Shown here: piece after piece, positions 1 through 7,248 of the stretch
Layout: each line of letters opens with the position of its first letter
Numbering within the stretch: the stretch's first letter is position 1
Source: JBKJUK01 sp046590705
Lineage (GTDB): Bacteria > Acidobacteriota > Thermoanaerobaculia > Gp7-AA8
Length of the DNA stretch: 13,958 nt
Direction: 5' to 3'
Assembly (NCBI GenBank): GCA_046590705.1
Contig: JBKJUK010000369.1
Span: 1-13,958, forward strand
Notes under the pieces: model-generated
Database searches by the model: none
The model's input: the letters and a program-made list of their open reading frames with translations, nothing else
What the model was told of the DNA's origin: nothing
Translations under genes and position numbers: made by a program

Positions 1-426
1 GGTCATGGTCGCGGTCGCCGAGAGATTTTTCCAGATGATCTCCGGATCTTCGGCAAGGCTTTTTGCACGAGCGCGGATCAGAATCGAGCCGCTGGCGTTC
101 GGAGCGAGTGTGGAGATGTTGTAGAGCAGCGGCGAACTGCTGCTCCCATTTCCTGACGCCGGTGCCGGGGTCGACGAGACATACACCGCCGAAGGGGGCA
201 GCGTCACGCTGATACTGACGGCTGTGGCTCCGGCGGCACCAGATTCGTAGCCCACGAAGAAGGGATAGGCCTCGCCCGGCTTGACCCATCCATACGCCGA
301 GTTGAATTTTGCGGTGAGTTTGGCTGCCTCCGCCACCGGTGCGAAGCCGGCGATGGCCGTCATTCCCAGACCGATCAGTGCACTGCTGACGACGCGCGAG
401 GTTCTTGAGGCGAAACGAGTTCTCAT
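1..426 (-). CDS. Secreted protein with DUF11-like beta domain, partial (N-terminus only)
   Basis: The first 142 codons of a minus-strand gene that leaves the window at its left edge, so the C-terminus is unseen. It starts at the ATG complementary to 424-426, with AGGAG (complement of 433-437) six bases upstream. The translation opens with basic residues and a hydrophobic stretch ending near ...VAEAA at residue 35, a typical Sec signal peptide, so the product is exported. The mature part is rich in Ser, Ala, Gly and Pro, with a beta-strand pattern (VSISVTLPPSAVYVSS, LYNISTLAPNASGSILIRAR) that resembles DUF11/CARDB-type extracellular beta-sandwich domains. That assignment is by pattern only. 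No enzyme motif is visible. Its promoter region shares a conserved block with the secreted Asp-box gene ending at 3602, which suggests co-regulation. A cell-surface or secreted structural role is inferred; the function is unknown. Confidence 0.8.
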   Translation of the reverse strand, partial: MRTRFASRTSRVVSSALIGLGMTAIAGFAPVAEAAKLTAKFNSAYGWVKPGEAYPFFVGYESGAAGATAVSISVTLPPSAVYVSSTPAPASGNGSSSSPLLYNISTLAPNASGSILIRARAKSLAEDPEIIWKNLSATATMT

Positions 427-480
427 CGACGGCTCCTGTTCAACTTGTTGATTTCTCGGCTGGGCGGGTGTGGCCTTGCC

Positions 481-525
481 CATCTGGAATTCAATATGGA
501 ATAGGACCCTTGAAGAAAGCTTGAA
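481..525 (-). promoter_or_regulatory. Conserved upstream block, copy 1: direct-repeat activator site plus -10-like element
   Basis: Read on the minus strand, this block holds two TTCAAG half-sites 11 bp apart (complement of 509-514 and 520-525), then 10 bp, then CATATT (complement of 493-498), then TCCAGATG (complement of 481-488). The same parts in the same spacing lie upstream of the secreted Asp-box gene (3652-3696), while the variable bases between them differ. An 11-bp direct repeat sitting where a -35 element would be is the usual layout of an OmpR/PhoB-type activator site in front of a promoter with a weak -35. The regulator is unknown. The -10 assignment is inferred. Confidence 0.5.
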
Positions 526-896
526 TCGTCCCGTCCCGGGGGGAACCTCGGAGCCGAAAGCGGGGTCTGCGGGAGGGAAGTGACGTGCTTTATCTCTGAT
601 GAACGCAGAAAGCAGAAGTGAGAAAAAGTTCGAAACTACACTTTCCTGCCCGTTTAGTTACGTCATTCAATCACTCACGGCTACCCGCATTTCTAACGCT
701 CGACGTCATGGGCTCACGGGGAGCGATTCACTCTGATGTCCACAGTCGCTTGCGAACATGGGAATCGCGAGAAGCGTGTGGCCGGGTTCCAACGGATGAT
801 GCGCTTGCAGGGATTGATTCCGGAAGCGAGTGCAACCGGGGGAGCGGGCCAGCGCAGCTCGCCCCTGCACGAAAGATCTGCGTCGCGCGCGTCGCG
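526..896. other. Non-coding stretch, little recognised
   Basis: Between the upstream block of the left-edge gene and the stop codon of the small secreted gene, I find no reading frame with a ribosome site and no tRNA-like fold. An imperfect GC-rich hairpin lies at 838-865 (GAGC/GCTC plus flanking G/C pairs, 11-base loop), just beyond the stop of the minus-strand gene at 897-1352. It could help terminate that gene, but no T tract follows on the minus strand. GCGTCGCGC is repeated in tandem at 880-897, partly overlapping the stop codon. A plus-strand open frame beginning at 618 has no support and mostly runs antisense to the 897-1352 gene. Confidence 0.5.
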
Positions 897-1352
897 CTAC
901 TTCTCGACAGCTTTCAGCGACAGATACGTAATGTTCTTGGAGTCTTTCCCTCGTGCGATTACTTGAAACGGCGGATGGCTGTCGTCGCCCTCCACAGTCA
1001 GGGTGTACTGATGGTTGACACCGTTCTTGCGCAACTTCGCTTTCTTCACGTTGATTACTTCGCTGAATCGGACTTTCTTTCCCGCTGGTTTTGCGACTGC
1101 CGTCACATAGCGCAGGTTCAGCTTCTCGTCGAAACCGAGCATGAGAGCGGAGTAGCGCTCATCCTGCAGCTTCCAGATCTCCTGGCGTTTCCGCTCTTCC
1201 CGCTCCATTTCGCCCTTCCCTTTCAGCGCTTCGTGCACAGCTGCTTTAGCCATGCCCGGACGAAGCCCCATGACCTCGTGAACTGTGAGCGTGGCCGCGA
1301 TCGTGTGGGATGCAATGAGAAAAGCGAACAGAATGGCGATGAGTCGTTTCAT
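897..1352 (-). CDS. Small secreted hypothetical protein, BamE/SmpA-like start
   Basis: A 151-residue protein starting at ATG (complement of 1350-1352), with AAGGAG (complement of 1361-1366) eight bases upstream, and ending in TAG. Residues 1-19 or so (MKRLIAILFAFLIASHTIA) form a clear Sec signal peptide without a lipobox cysteine. After it, the pattern GLRPGMAKAAVHEAL at about 29-43 resembles the opening helix of BamE/SmpA-like domains (G-M-x-K-x-x-V), and YSALMLGFDEKLNLRYVTAV could be their beta strands. The C-terminal half is very basic (VKKAKLRKNG) and ends in a predicted strand before KAVEK. The length fits a single small domain. BamE itself is a lipoprotein and this is not, so an outer-membrane assembly role is not supported. 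A periplasmic protein of unknown function is the safe call. It lies upstream of the left-edge secreted gene on the same strand but about 470 bp away, so it is probably transcribed separately. Confidence 0.8.
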   Translation of the reverse strand: MKRLIAILFAFLIASHTIAATLTVHEVMGLRPGMAKAAVHEALKGKGEMEREERKRQEIWKLQDERYSALMLGFDEKLNLRYVTAVAKPAGKKVRFSEVINVKKAKLRKNGVNHQYTLTVEGDDSHPPFQVIARGKDSKNITYLSLKAVEK

Positions 1353-1440
1353 GCGAGTGTCTCCTTGACTGCGAGTCGACGTAAAACCTGAGGGAGTACT
1401 GACGAGCGAACTGTTTCGAGGATAACTGAGTACACAAGAA

Positions 1441-1467
1441 AGAGCGGCAGGGGTTACCTGCCGCTCT
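1441..1467 (-). terminator. Terminator hairpin after the secreted Asp-box gene
   Basis: A perfect 11-bp GC-rich stem (AGAGCGGCAGG at 1441-1451 with CCTGCCGCTCT at 1457-1467) with a five-base loop, 20 bp beyond the TAA of the gene ending at 1488. On the minus strand it is followed by TTCTTGTGT, a modest T-rich tail, so it suits the minus-strand gene. It also separates that gene from the next minus-strand gene at 897-1352. Confidence 0.75.
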
Positions 1468-1487
1468 CTTACTGAGGTTGCTGATGG

Positions 1488-3602
1488 TTACTTTACGTAG
1501 ACCGACGCAACATTCGAGTTCGCTGACTGTCCGTTCGCGCTGTTTGCACGAACGCGGTAGTAGTAGGTCTTCCTTTTTGTGACCGAGTTATCGGTGAAGG
1601 AAGTCGCATTCGCAGCTGTCACGCCGATCCGGGAGAAGGCTCCAGTCGCCGAGGTTGCACGTTCCACGATGAATTCTGTTTCGTTGTTCGAGTTGTCGGT
1701 CCAGCTGACGGTGACCGAGAACTCATTGCCGCGACCCACTGCGACTGCCGTGACTCCTGAAGGAGCGTCCGGTACGTCGAAGGAGGAGAAAAGAGCCTTG
1801 CCGCTGGACTGGCGGAGAATGAGTGCGCGACGTGAGCCGTCTCCGTCGTACGAATCCACTTTTCCGTCCGGCACGCCTGCCGGACCTTTCCGATCGACGC
1901 CGTTGATGCACTCTGCAGTGATACAACCATCTGCCGCTGCTGCCACCGCGCGACCGTTGCGGTCTACTTCGAGATCGTTGAAGTCCAGAAGATTACGTGT
2001 GCCGGAAGGGCAGGTCGTGCCGTTCGTGCAGACCACTCCACGCTGAATCGGATCAACAGTTGCCTGCACAGTTACCCAGCTGAAACCGCGATCGTAAGTA
2101 GTGGCGATGTAGCCGTGCCAGATGCCGTCGAAGGTGAGGTCGGTGCCGGTTGCTGCGGATCCGGCGGTCGCTGTGCCGAGGAAGAAGAACGCTGCCCGGT
2201 CGCCGTCGCCGGCAGTCGCTGCGGGAAAGACTGAGTTCTGAATACCGAACTGAGAGCCGACTTCCTGGTCGTCGGCAAAGGTAAGCCCGCGGTCGCGTGA
2301 GACTGCTACGCGAGGACGTCCGTCACCGTTTGCATACGCGACGTAGATGGTGCCATCGCTGCCGATACCCACCGAAGGGTCGGTCCGTCCGTTGGTGCTG
2401 CCAGGAACTGTGCGAATGTTCCAGGTAAATCCGTTGTCCTCGGAAACCAGAACCGCCTGTGAGCCTCCGCAGTTCTTGTTCGGAACGTAGACCGTGCCGT
2501 CCGGAGCGACTTTGATGTGACCATGGAGGCCGCCGCACTCCGTGATGTTGTACATGGGAACGGCCACGTCGAAGGTGATGCCACCATCTCGGCTCAGCGC
2601 GATCTCGGCCAGACCGATGTCCTGCGAGGCGTAGTAAACGGCGTTCGGGTATGAGGTGATCGGTCCGCGACCGACGACTCCTGGTTTGAAAGGTCCGCCG
2701 CCGATGGTCTGGTGGTCGACGCCTGAGTTGATTCCTGCACCCTGGCTTGGGAGCCATGTCTCGCCGTCGTTATCGCTATAAGACATGAGACTGACTTTTG
2801 AGGGGAGGAGCTGCGAAACGAAGGTGCGGTTGGTTTTCGGATCGGTGAACAGGAGCGGATCGAAGCTCGTGATCGAAGTGTTCACGGCAGACTTGTTCTC
2901 CCAGGTTGCAGTGGCAGGCGAGACGCTGTCGTCCCAGGTGACGCGAAGAGTCTGAAGGGCGGCAATGAACATGGTACGGCCGGTGGCGAAGTTGTTGCCG
3001 AGTGTCGGCTCGCCAGCGCGTGCACCCAGTGGTGCAGGCGGGAAAAAGTTGCTGTAGGTGGGAGGCGTAGCGGAGGAGGGACGCGGCACGACTGGCCCCA
3101 CGACCACCTGTTCCTCGACTCCGGCTGACCCGCGGTACTGATCCGCTGCGGTTGCCGCGAAGTACACCACCCGGACCGCGAAGACGCCCGTACCCGTGGT
3201 GGCAGGATCGAGAATGGCCGTCTCAGAGATGGTGACGCCCTCCGCTGCGCGAGCGACCTCAGGGCCGGTGATGGATCCCTGATGGATGAACATGTCGTAA
3301 TCGGAGGCAACGGTGAGCCAGTCCAGCTTGACCTTGGCGACCTTGCCGCTCCAGTCGGCCGGAGTTCCGCCGAGCGTGAGAGTGAAGGTGTCGCAATTGA
3401 CGCCCTCGACGCAGGTGATCTCACCCTCTGGTGAAGTTCCACCCGGGGCCGTGCCGTTGAAGGTGATCGATGTGGTGTCACCCGGGTTCAGCGTGCCGCT
3501 GGCGGGGGCAGCCGCGTTCGCAGAGACGGCGAATAACAGCGCTGCTGCGGGGACGGACATTCTCAAAAGTGCGCCCAGACGTGCTCCAAAACTTGGCTTC
3601 AT
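1488..3602 (-). CDS. Secreted Asp-box (BNR) repeat protein with C-terminal fibronectin III domain
   Basis: A 704-residue exported protein. The start is the ATG complementary to 3600-3602, with AAGGAG six bases upstream. It is followed at once by a signal peptide (residues 1-30, cleavage near SANA-AAP). The open frame continues upstream to 3827, but that would overlap kinase 1 and place 75 non-signal residues in front. In order: an N-terminal beta domain (about 35-160) resembling PPC-type domains; an Asp-box propeller with S-x-D-x-G-x-T-W-like motifs at about 276-283, 337-344, 387-394, 435-442 and 502-509; a Ca-loop-like DGKVDSYDGDG at 579-589; and a fibronectin III domain at about 612-703. 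Cysteine pairs (64/70, 525/531, 560/565) suggest disulfides. Asp boxes mark sialidase-like propellers, but I see no FRIP motif or obvious catalytic set, so sialidase activity is not supported. An extracellular binding or carbohydrate-active role is inferred. Confidence 0.88.
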   Translation of the reverse strand: MKPSFGARLGALLRMSVPAAALLFAVSANAAAPASGTLNPGDTTSITFNGTAPGGTSPEGEITCVEGVNCDTFTLTLGGTPADWSGKVAKVKLDWLTVASDYDMFIHQGSITGPEVARAAEGVTISETAILDPATTGTGVFAVRVVYFAATAADQYRGSAGVEEQVVVGPVVPRPSSATPPTYSNFFPPAPLGARAGEPTLGNNFATGRTMFIAALQTLRVTWDDSVSPATATWENKSAVNTSITSFDPLLFTDPKTNRTFVSQLLPSKVSLMSYSDNDGETWLPSQGAGINSGVDHQTIGGGPFKPGVVGRGPITSYPNAVYYASQDIGLAEIALSRDGGITFDVAVPMYNITECGGLHGHIKVAPDGTVYVPNKNCGGSQAVLVSEDNGFTWNIRTVPGSTNGRTDPSVGIGSDGTIYVAYANGDGRPRVAVSRDRGLTFADDQEVGSQFGIQNSVFPAATAGDGDRAAFFFLGTATAGSAATGTDLTFDGIWHGYIATTYDRGFSWVTVQATVDPIQRGVVCTNGTTCPSGTRNLLDFNDLEVDRNGRAVAAAADGCITAECINGVDRKGPAGVPDGKVDSYDGDGSRRALILRQSSGKALFSSFDVPDAPSGVTAVAVGRGNEFSVTVSWTDNSNNETEFIVERATSATGAFSRIGVTAANATSFTDNSVTKRKTYYYRVRANSANGQSANSNVASVYVK

Positions 3603-3651
3603 GTAATGCTCCTTTTCCTGGTTTGCAGAGTCGCTCGGACAGACCGCTCTA

Positions 3652-3696
3652 CATCTGGAGAGCAATATGGGCTGCCGCCCTTGAAGAAAACTTAAA
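3652..3696 (-). promoter_or_regulatory. Conserved upstream block, copy 2: direct-repeat activator site plus -10-like element
   Basis: The minus strand reads TTTAAG, five bases, TTCAAG (complement of 3691-3696 and 3680-3685), then 10 bp to CATATT (complement of 3664-3669), then TCCAGATG (complement of 3652-3659). This matches copy 1 at 481-525 element for element and with identical spacing, whereas flanking and intervening bases differ. A transcript starting a few bases after CATATT would have a leader of roughly 55 nt to the ATG at 3602. A further TTCAAG in the opposite orientation lies at 3705-3710. The site is inferred to be bound by a response-regulator-type activator. Confidence 0.5.
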
Positions 3697-3804
3697 GTGA
3701 ATTTTTCAAGGGGGTGAAAGTTCCCTGGAGCGAGTAACTCCGGGGTGCAGAGGGGGAGAAGCGAGCTGGGAGAGCTGAAATTGAAATTTGAGCGCACTCC
3801 ACGC

Positions 3805-3833
3805 ATGACGCGCACAGTCACCGCCACTACAAT
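3805..3833 (+). promoter_or_regulatory. Promoter of kinase 1
   Basis: ATGACG (3805-3810, 4 of 6 to the -35 consensus), a 17-bp spacer, then TACAAT (3828-3833, 5 of 6 to the -10 consensus). Exactly 10 bases separate the -10 element from the ATG at 3844, so the transcript would have almost no leader. This agrees with the absence of a Shine-Dalgarno sequence before that ATG, and with the same 10-base distance in front of kinase 2. Confidence 0.5.
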
Positions 3834-3843
3834 GCGCCCAGCG

Positions 3844-6228
3844 ATGGCGCTTGCTCCCGGTACACGTGTCGGTTCGTACCAGATCCTCTCCGCAATCGGC
3901 GGCGGCGGAATGGGGGAGGTCTATCGAGCCCGTGACTCACGGCTGGAGAGAGATGTTGCCATTAAAGTTCTCTCTGACCACCTGGCAACGAACGCCGACG
4001 CGACGGTGCGGTTTGAACGCGAGGCGAAAGCAATCGCCTCGCTTTCCCATCCAAACATCCTGGCGATTCACGACTTCGGTCAGGAGGAAGGATTCGCCTA
4101 CAGCGTGACTGAATTGCTGGAAGGCGAGACCCTTCGCTCTCTGATTGCCCGATCCCCCATTCCCTGGCGCAGAGCCGCGGAGCTCGGTGCGGCCATCGCT
4201 GATGGTCTTGGAGCCGCGCATGCCAAAGGAATTATTCACCGTGACCTGAAGCCTGAGAACATCTTCATCACCGAGGACGGGCGGGTGAAGATTCTCGACT
4301 TCGGGATCGCCCAGTTGCAGAAAGAAACTGCGACGGGCGACGACGAAGATCAGAGCGCCGCGCTCACTGAGCAGATGAAGACCGACCCGGGCGCAGTGAT
4401 GGGAACGGCGGGCTACATGTCTCCTGAACAGCTCAGAGGAGAGAAAGTACACGCTGCCAGCGACCTGTTCAGCCTCGGGTGTCTGCTGTACGAGATGCTT
4501 TCCGGTAAACGCGCTTTCGCGAAAAACAGTGTCGTTGAAACTCTTTCGGCGATCCTCACCGAAACGCCTCCTCCAATCGATCCTTTAGCTGTACCACTCG
4601 AACTCGCTCGAGTGGTCGATCGCTGTCTCGAAAAAAATGCAGCGCAGCGGTTTCACTCGGCGAGCGATCTGGGATTCGCGCTGCGTGCCATTGGGACGTC
4701 CACCGGGCTTCGCTTCGAACCACCCGGTGCAGCCAAACGCCGTCGGGTTCGGGGGATATTCATCGGCACGCTCCTGTTGGTGATGGTTGCGGCGACTGCG
4801 CTCGTCTTCACCCGGACAAGGGAGGAGAGCCGGAAGATCGTGAGCGTGCAACCAGCCATCGAATCTCTGGCGATTCTTCCTTTTCGAAATGGGACCGGTG
4901 ATGCCAGCGCCGAGTATCTGGTGGACGGCGTGACCGAGACGCTGATCAACAACGTGTCACAGATCCCTGGACTCCGGGTCATGTCGCGCACGTCTGTTTT
5001 CCACTACAAGAATGTCGCACCCGATCCTGCCCGCATCGGCCGCGAGCTGAAGGTTGCTGCGGTTCTGGTCGGGGAAGTCCGGCGAATGGGGGATCTGCTG
5101 CTGATCAGCGCTGAACTCGTCAGTACGGCGGATAGCTCACACATATGGGGCAAACGTTATCAGCGGCCGGCCAGCGACCTGTTACTGGTGCAGGATGCAA
5201 TCTCAGATCAGATCACCCAGAGTCTGAGGCTTCGGATCACCGCCGATTCTTCTCCCACTCTTACGCAGCGTCACTCAGAGAACGCCGCCGCTTACGATTC
5301 GTATCTGAAGGGCAGGTACGAGTGGAACCGACGCAGTGCAGCAGGGCTCTACGCAGCCATCGAATATTTCAACCAGGCCATCGCCGCCGATCCGAATTAC
5401 GCTCTGGCCTACGCCGGCCTTGCCGACTGCTACAACCTGTTAGACATCTGGGCCGGTCTGCCCACTCGTGAAACCTTTCCTAAAGCGAAGGATGCAGCGA
5501 CCAAGGCGCTTCTGCTCGACGATCAACTGGCCGAGGCGCATACCTCGCTTGCCTATGCACTGCACAGTTACGAGTGGAACTGGGCCGCGGCCGAACGGGA
5601 ATACAAGCGCGCCCTGGAATTGAATCCTAACTACGCCACCGCACATCAGTGGTATTCCGAGTACCTGACCGCGATGGGACGATTCGAGGAAGCGGAGCGC
5701 GCTGGCAGTCGTGCTCTCGAACTCGATCCGATGTCTCCCATCATCAACGCTGTGGTGGGCTGGAATCTGCTGATGGCGCGCAGATACGGGGATTCTGTTG
5801 CACAGAACCAGAAGACCACGCGTCTGTTCCCCACCTTCATGCCAGGACACGCCTACCTCGGGCTGGCCAACCTGGAAAGCTCGCGAACCCCTGCCGCGAT
5901 CGAGGCATTTCAGCAATCGCAGAAGCTCGCCGATATCACGGTGGTGCTGACCTGGCTCGCGCGTGCGCAGTTGCAGGCAGGGCAGCTCGATGCAGCGAAG
6001 GCAACCATCGCCACAATCGAGCAGCGGGGGAGAAGTACCTATCTTCCTCCGTTCTACATGGCTTCGCTGGCAGTGGCGCAGGGAGACAGGGACAAGGCGT
6101 TTCGGCTGCTGGATAAGGCCATCACTGACAGGACCGGAGCGGTGATCTGGCTGAAGGTAGACCCTTCGCTCGATCCGATTCGAACCGACCCACGCTTCGC
6201 GAAGTTACTCGCGCGCGTTGGGTTTTGA
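3844..6228 (+). CDS. Membrane-anchored Ser/Thr kinase with TolB/FlgO-like domain and TPR repeats (kinase 1)
   Basis: A 794-residue Hanks-type kinase. The frame is open from a GTG at 3745, but I place the start at ATG 3844. There MALAPGTRVGSYQI aligns without a gap with the start of kinase 2 (MRFASGTRLGPYEI), and a TACAAT lies 10 bases upstream. Cytoplasmic kinase domain at about 10-283: glycine loop GGGGMGEV (19-26), ATP lysine K41, catalytic HRDLKPEN (132-139, D134), metal-binding DFG (152-154), YMSPEQ (191-196), D207. It should be active. One transmembrane helix at about 304-323. Outside it, about 340-468 begins with SLAILPFRN and resembles the TolB N-terminal/FlgO-like domain found in many kinase and adenylate cyclase fusions. 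From about 480 to the end are TPR-like helices (e.g. AIEYFNQAIAADPNYALAYAGLA, EREYKRALELNPNYATAHQWY). The inferred role is transmembrane signalling with protein-protein sensing by the TPRs. The substrate is unknown. It is divergent from the secreted Asp-box gene. Confidence 0.92.
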   Translation: MALAPGTRVGSYQILSAIGGGGMGEVYRARDSRLERDVAIKVLSDHLATNADATVRFEREAKAIASLSHPNILAIHDFGQEEGFAYSVTELLEGETLRSLIARSPIPWRRAAELGAAIADGLGAAHAKGIIHRDLKPENIFITEDGRVKILDFGIAQLQKETATGDDEDQSAALTEQMKTDPGAVMGTAGYMSPEQLRGEKVHAASDLFSLGCLLYEMLSGKRAFAKNSVVETLSAILTETPPPIDPLAVPLELARVVDRCLEKNAAQRFHSASDLGFALRAIGTSTGLRFEPPGAAKRRRVRGIFIGTLLLVMVAATALVFTRTREESRKIVSVQPAIESLAILPFRNGTGDASAEYLVDGVTETLINNVSQIPGLRVMSRTSVFHYKNVAPDPARIGRELKVAAVLVGEVRRMGDLLLISAELVSTADSSHIWGKRYQRPASDLLLVQDAISDQITQSLRLRITADSSPTLTQRHSENAAAYDSYLKGRYEWNRRSAAGLYAAIEYFNQAIAADPNYALAYAGLADCYNLLDIWAGLPTRETFPKAKDAATKALLLDDQLAEAHTSLAYALHSYEWNWAAAEREYKRALELNPNYATAHQWYSEYLTAMGRFEEAERAGSRALELDPMSPIINAVVGWNLLMARRYGDSVAQNQKTTRLFPTFMPGHAYLGLANLESSRTPAAIEAFQQSQKLADITVVLTWLARAQLQAGQLDAAKATIATIEQRGRSTYLPPFYMASLAVAQGDRDKAFRLLDKAITDRTGAVIWLKVDPSLDPIRTDPRFAKLLARVGF

Positions 6229-6253
6229 TCTTGCCCTGCCGGTCGCGTCGGCC

Positions 6254-6416
6254 GATCCCAGGTCCTGCTGGCCATACGCTTTACAGGGCCGGAGCCCCGG
6301 CATCACTTTAGCCCATGGCCGTGAGGCCTGGGGCACGAAGACACCTCACAGGGTCTTTGAGCCCCGGCGGGGCGGCATCGAGGTTTCTCTGGTGCAGCGC
6401 AAAGTGGTCTTCGAAG
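6254..6416 (+). repeat. Dispersed intergenic repeat, left arm of inverted pair
   Basis: This arm is matched in reverse complement by 6518-6678. By eye the outer 135 bp are about 85% identical (for example ACAGGGCCGGAG, and GGGGCGGCATCGAGGTTTCT), while the inner 27 bp or so are weaker and end in CTTCGAAG against CTTCAAAG. The arms are separated by about 100 bp of unrelated sequence. Nothing in the arm looks like a coding frame. Short open frames through it are translations of the repeat. The mixture of conserved blocks and substitutions indicates an old dispersed family rather than a fresh duplication. Confidence 0.8.
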
Positions 6417-6517
6417 CGGCGTGTGTCGAGATCAACGGGACCCGCACCGGGAATTCCGATGATCCCGTCACACCTGATTGCCTGTGCTCCATAGGGACCA
6501 GGTCCACTACGCGCGCC

Positions 6518-6678
6518 CTTTGAAGATCACTCGTCGCCGCATTAAAGAAACCTCGATGCCGCCCCTCCGGGACTCAGACACCAGCGAGGTGTCTTGGTGT
6601 CCCAGGCCTGACGGCCGTGGGCTAAGCGATGCCGGGCCTCCGGCCCTGTAAGGCGTACGGCAGGCAGGACCGGGGATC
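6518..6678 (-). repeat. Dispersed intergenic repeat, right arm of inverted pair
   Basis: This is the reverse-complement partner of 6254-6416, with single-base indels (for example one base missing in the ...GCTTAGCC segment) and scattered substitutions. The two arms could fold into a very long imperfect hairpin, or could be two insertions of one element in opposite orientation. The 101-bp spacer (6417-6517) shows no gene and no terminal duplication that I can recognise. Confidence 0.8.
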
Positions 6679-6708
6679 GCGCTGTGAATTGTAGAGCGCG
6701 ACCCTTTT
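6672..6708 (+). terminator. Terminator-like hairpin downstream of kinase 1 and its repeats
   Basis: TCGCGCT (6677-6683) pairs with AGCGCGA (6695-6701) across an 11-base loop. The stem extends by GGG/CCC past a bulged A, and CCC is followed by TTTTGCG. This is the form of a short Rho-independent terminator on the plus strand. It lies about 440 bp past the stop of kinase 1, at the outer edge of the right repeat arm, so it may belong to the repeat rather than to the gene. Confidence 0.35.
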
Positions 6709-6712
6709 GCGT

Positions 6713-6778
6713 AGATTCCTCAGTCGCAGCGATCTTTCCGTTCCCGATCGAGTACGGCGTGCTCCTTCGGAATGACGT
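6713..6778 (+). repeat. Solo half-copy of the palindromic repeat seen at 9363-9549
   Basis: AGATTCCTC (6713-6721) with CGCAG close behind, and GCTCCTTCGGAATGACGT (6761-6778) 48 bp further on. The right half of the nested palindrome at 9363-9549 has AGATTCCTC (9480) and GCTCTTCGGAATGACGT (9529) with a 49-bp offset. The bases between have diverged. This looks like a degenerate half-element of one dispersed family. Confidence 0.55.
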
Positions 6779-6875
6779 TTCTGATCCGCCACGACTTCAC
6801 ACATGAACTTCGTACTTATTACTGGCGACCACGCGCTATGCTTTCAATCGAACGAGAGAAGTTCAGGAGGAAACA

Positions 6876-7235
6876 ATGGACGTGAAGGAAATCGGGGACA
6901 AACTGGTCGCACTCTGTCGCGAGAACAAGCACCTCGAGGCAATTGACAGCCTGTACAGCGACAAGATCGTCAGTGTCGAATCACAGGGCGACGAGAATAT
7001 GCCTGCGAGGATGGAAGGAATCGAGGCCATCCGCGGGAAGAACAAGTGGTGGCTCGAGAATCACGAGGTGCATTCGGCTGTGGCCGAGGGGCCCATGGTG
7101 AATGGCGACAGCTTCGCAGTGATCTTCGACTACGACGTCACCATGAAAACCACCGGCCAGCGCCACAAAATGAAAGAAGTAGCGCTTTACACCGTCGACG
7201 CCGGCAAGATCGCCCGCGAAGAATTTTTCTATTGA
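6876..7235 (+). CDS. SnoaL/NTF2-like small protein
   Basis: A 119-residue cytoplasmic protein without signal peptide or membrane segment. The start is ATG 6876 with a strong AGGAGG (6865-6870) five bases upstream, unlike the kinases. An N-terminal helix (KEIGDKLVALCRENKHLEAIDSLYSDKIV) is followed by a beta-rich half containing GIEAIRGKNKWWLEN, FAVIFDYDVTM, MKEVALYTVDAGKI and a terminal EEFFY. This is the helix-then-sheet order of the SnoaL/ketosteroid-isomerase-like NTF2 fold, and I-x-G-K-x-x-x-W after the first strand is common in the group. The cone-shaped fold hosts many activities, and catalytic residues cannot be assigned here, so the substrate is unknown. It is monocistronic, bounded by repeats upstream and by a hairpin shared with the converging nrfHA operon downstream. 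Confidence 0.85.
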   Translation: MDVKEIGDKLVALCRENKHLEAIDSLYSDKIVSVESQGDENMPARMEGIEAIRGKNKWWLENHEVHSAVAEGPMVNGDSFAVIFDYDVTMKTTGQRHKMKEVALYTVDAGKIAREEFFY

Positions 7236-7248
7236 GTCTGCGACTGGG

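Noticed and set aside
440..451. TCAACTTGTTGA palindrome in the leader of the left-edge gene
   Set aside because: It is only 12 bp with a two-base centre, lies between promoter and Shine-Dalgarno, and is not shared with the other gene carrying the same upstream block. It is too weak to call.
618..1391. Plus-strand 257-codon frame
   Set aside because: Its second half is antisense to the well-supported secreted gene 897-1352. It has no ribosome site, and its composition does not resemble a folded protein.
3603..3827. N-terminal extension of the secreted Asp-box protein
   Set aside because: The frame is open, but the ATG at 3602 has a good Shine-Dalgarno and is followed directly by a signal peptide. 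The extension would cover its own promoter block and overlap the divergent kinase promoter.
3745..3843. GTG and earlier ATG starts for kinase 1
   Set aside because: No Shine-Dalgarno supports any of them, the extra residues have no counterpart in kinase 2, and the promoter lies within this segment.
6218..6523. Plus-strand 101-codon frame downstream of kinase 1
   Set aside because: It is a translation of the left repeat arm and spacer. Its N-terminus overlaps the end of kinase 1 and it has no ribosome site. The same applies to the minus frame 6622-6804 in the right arm.
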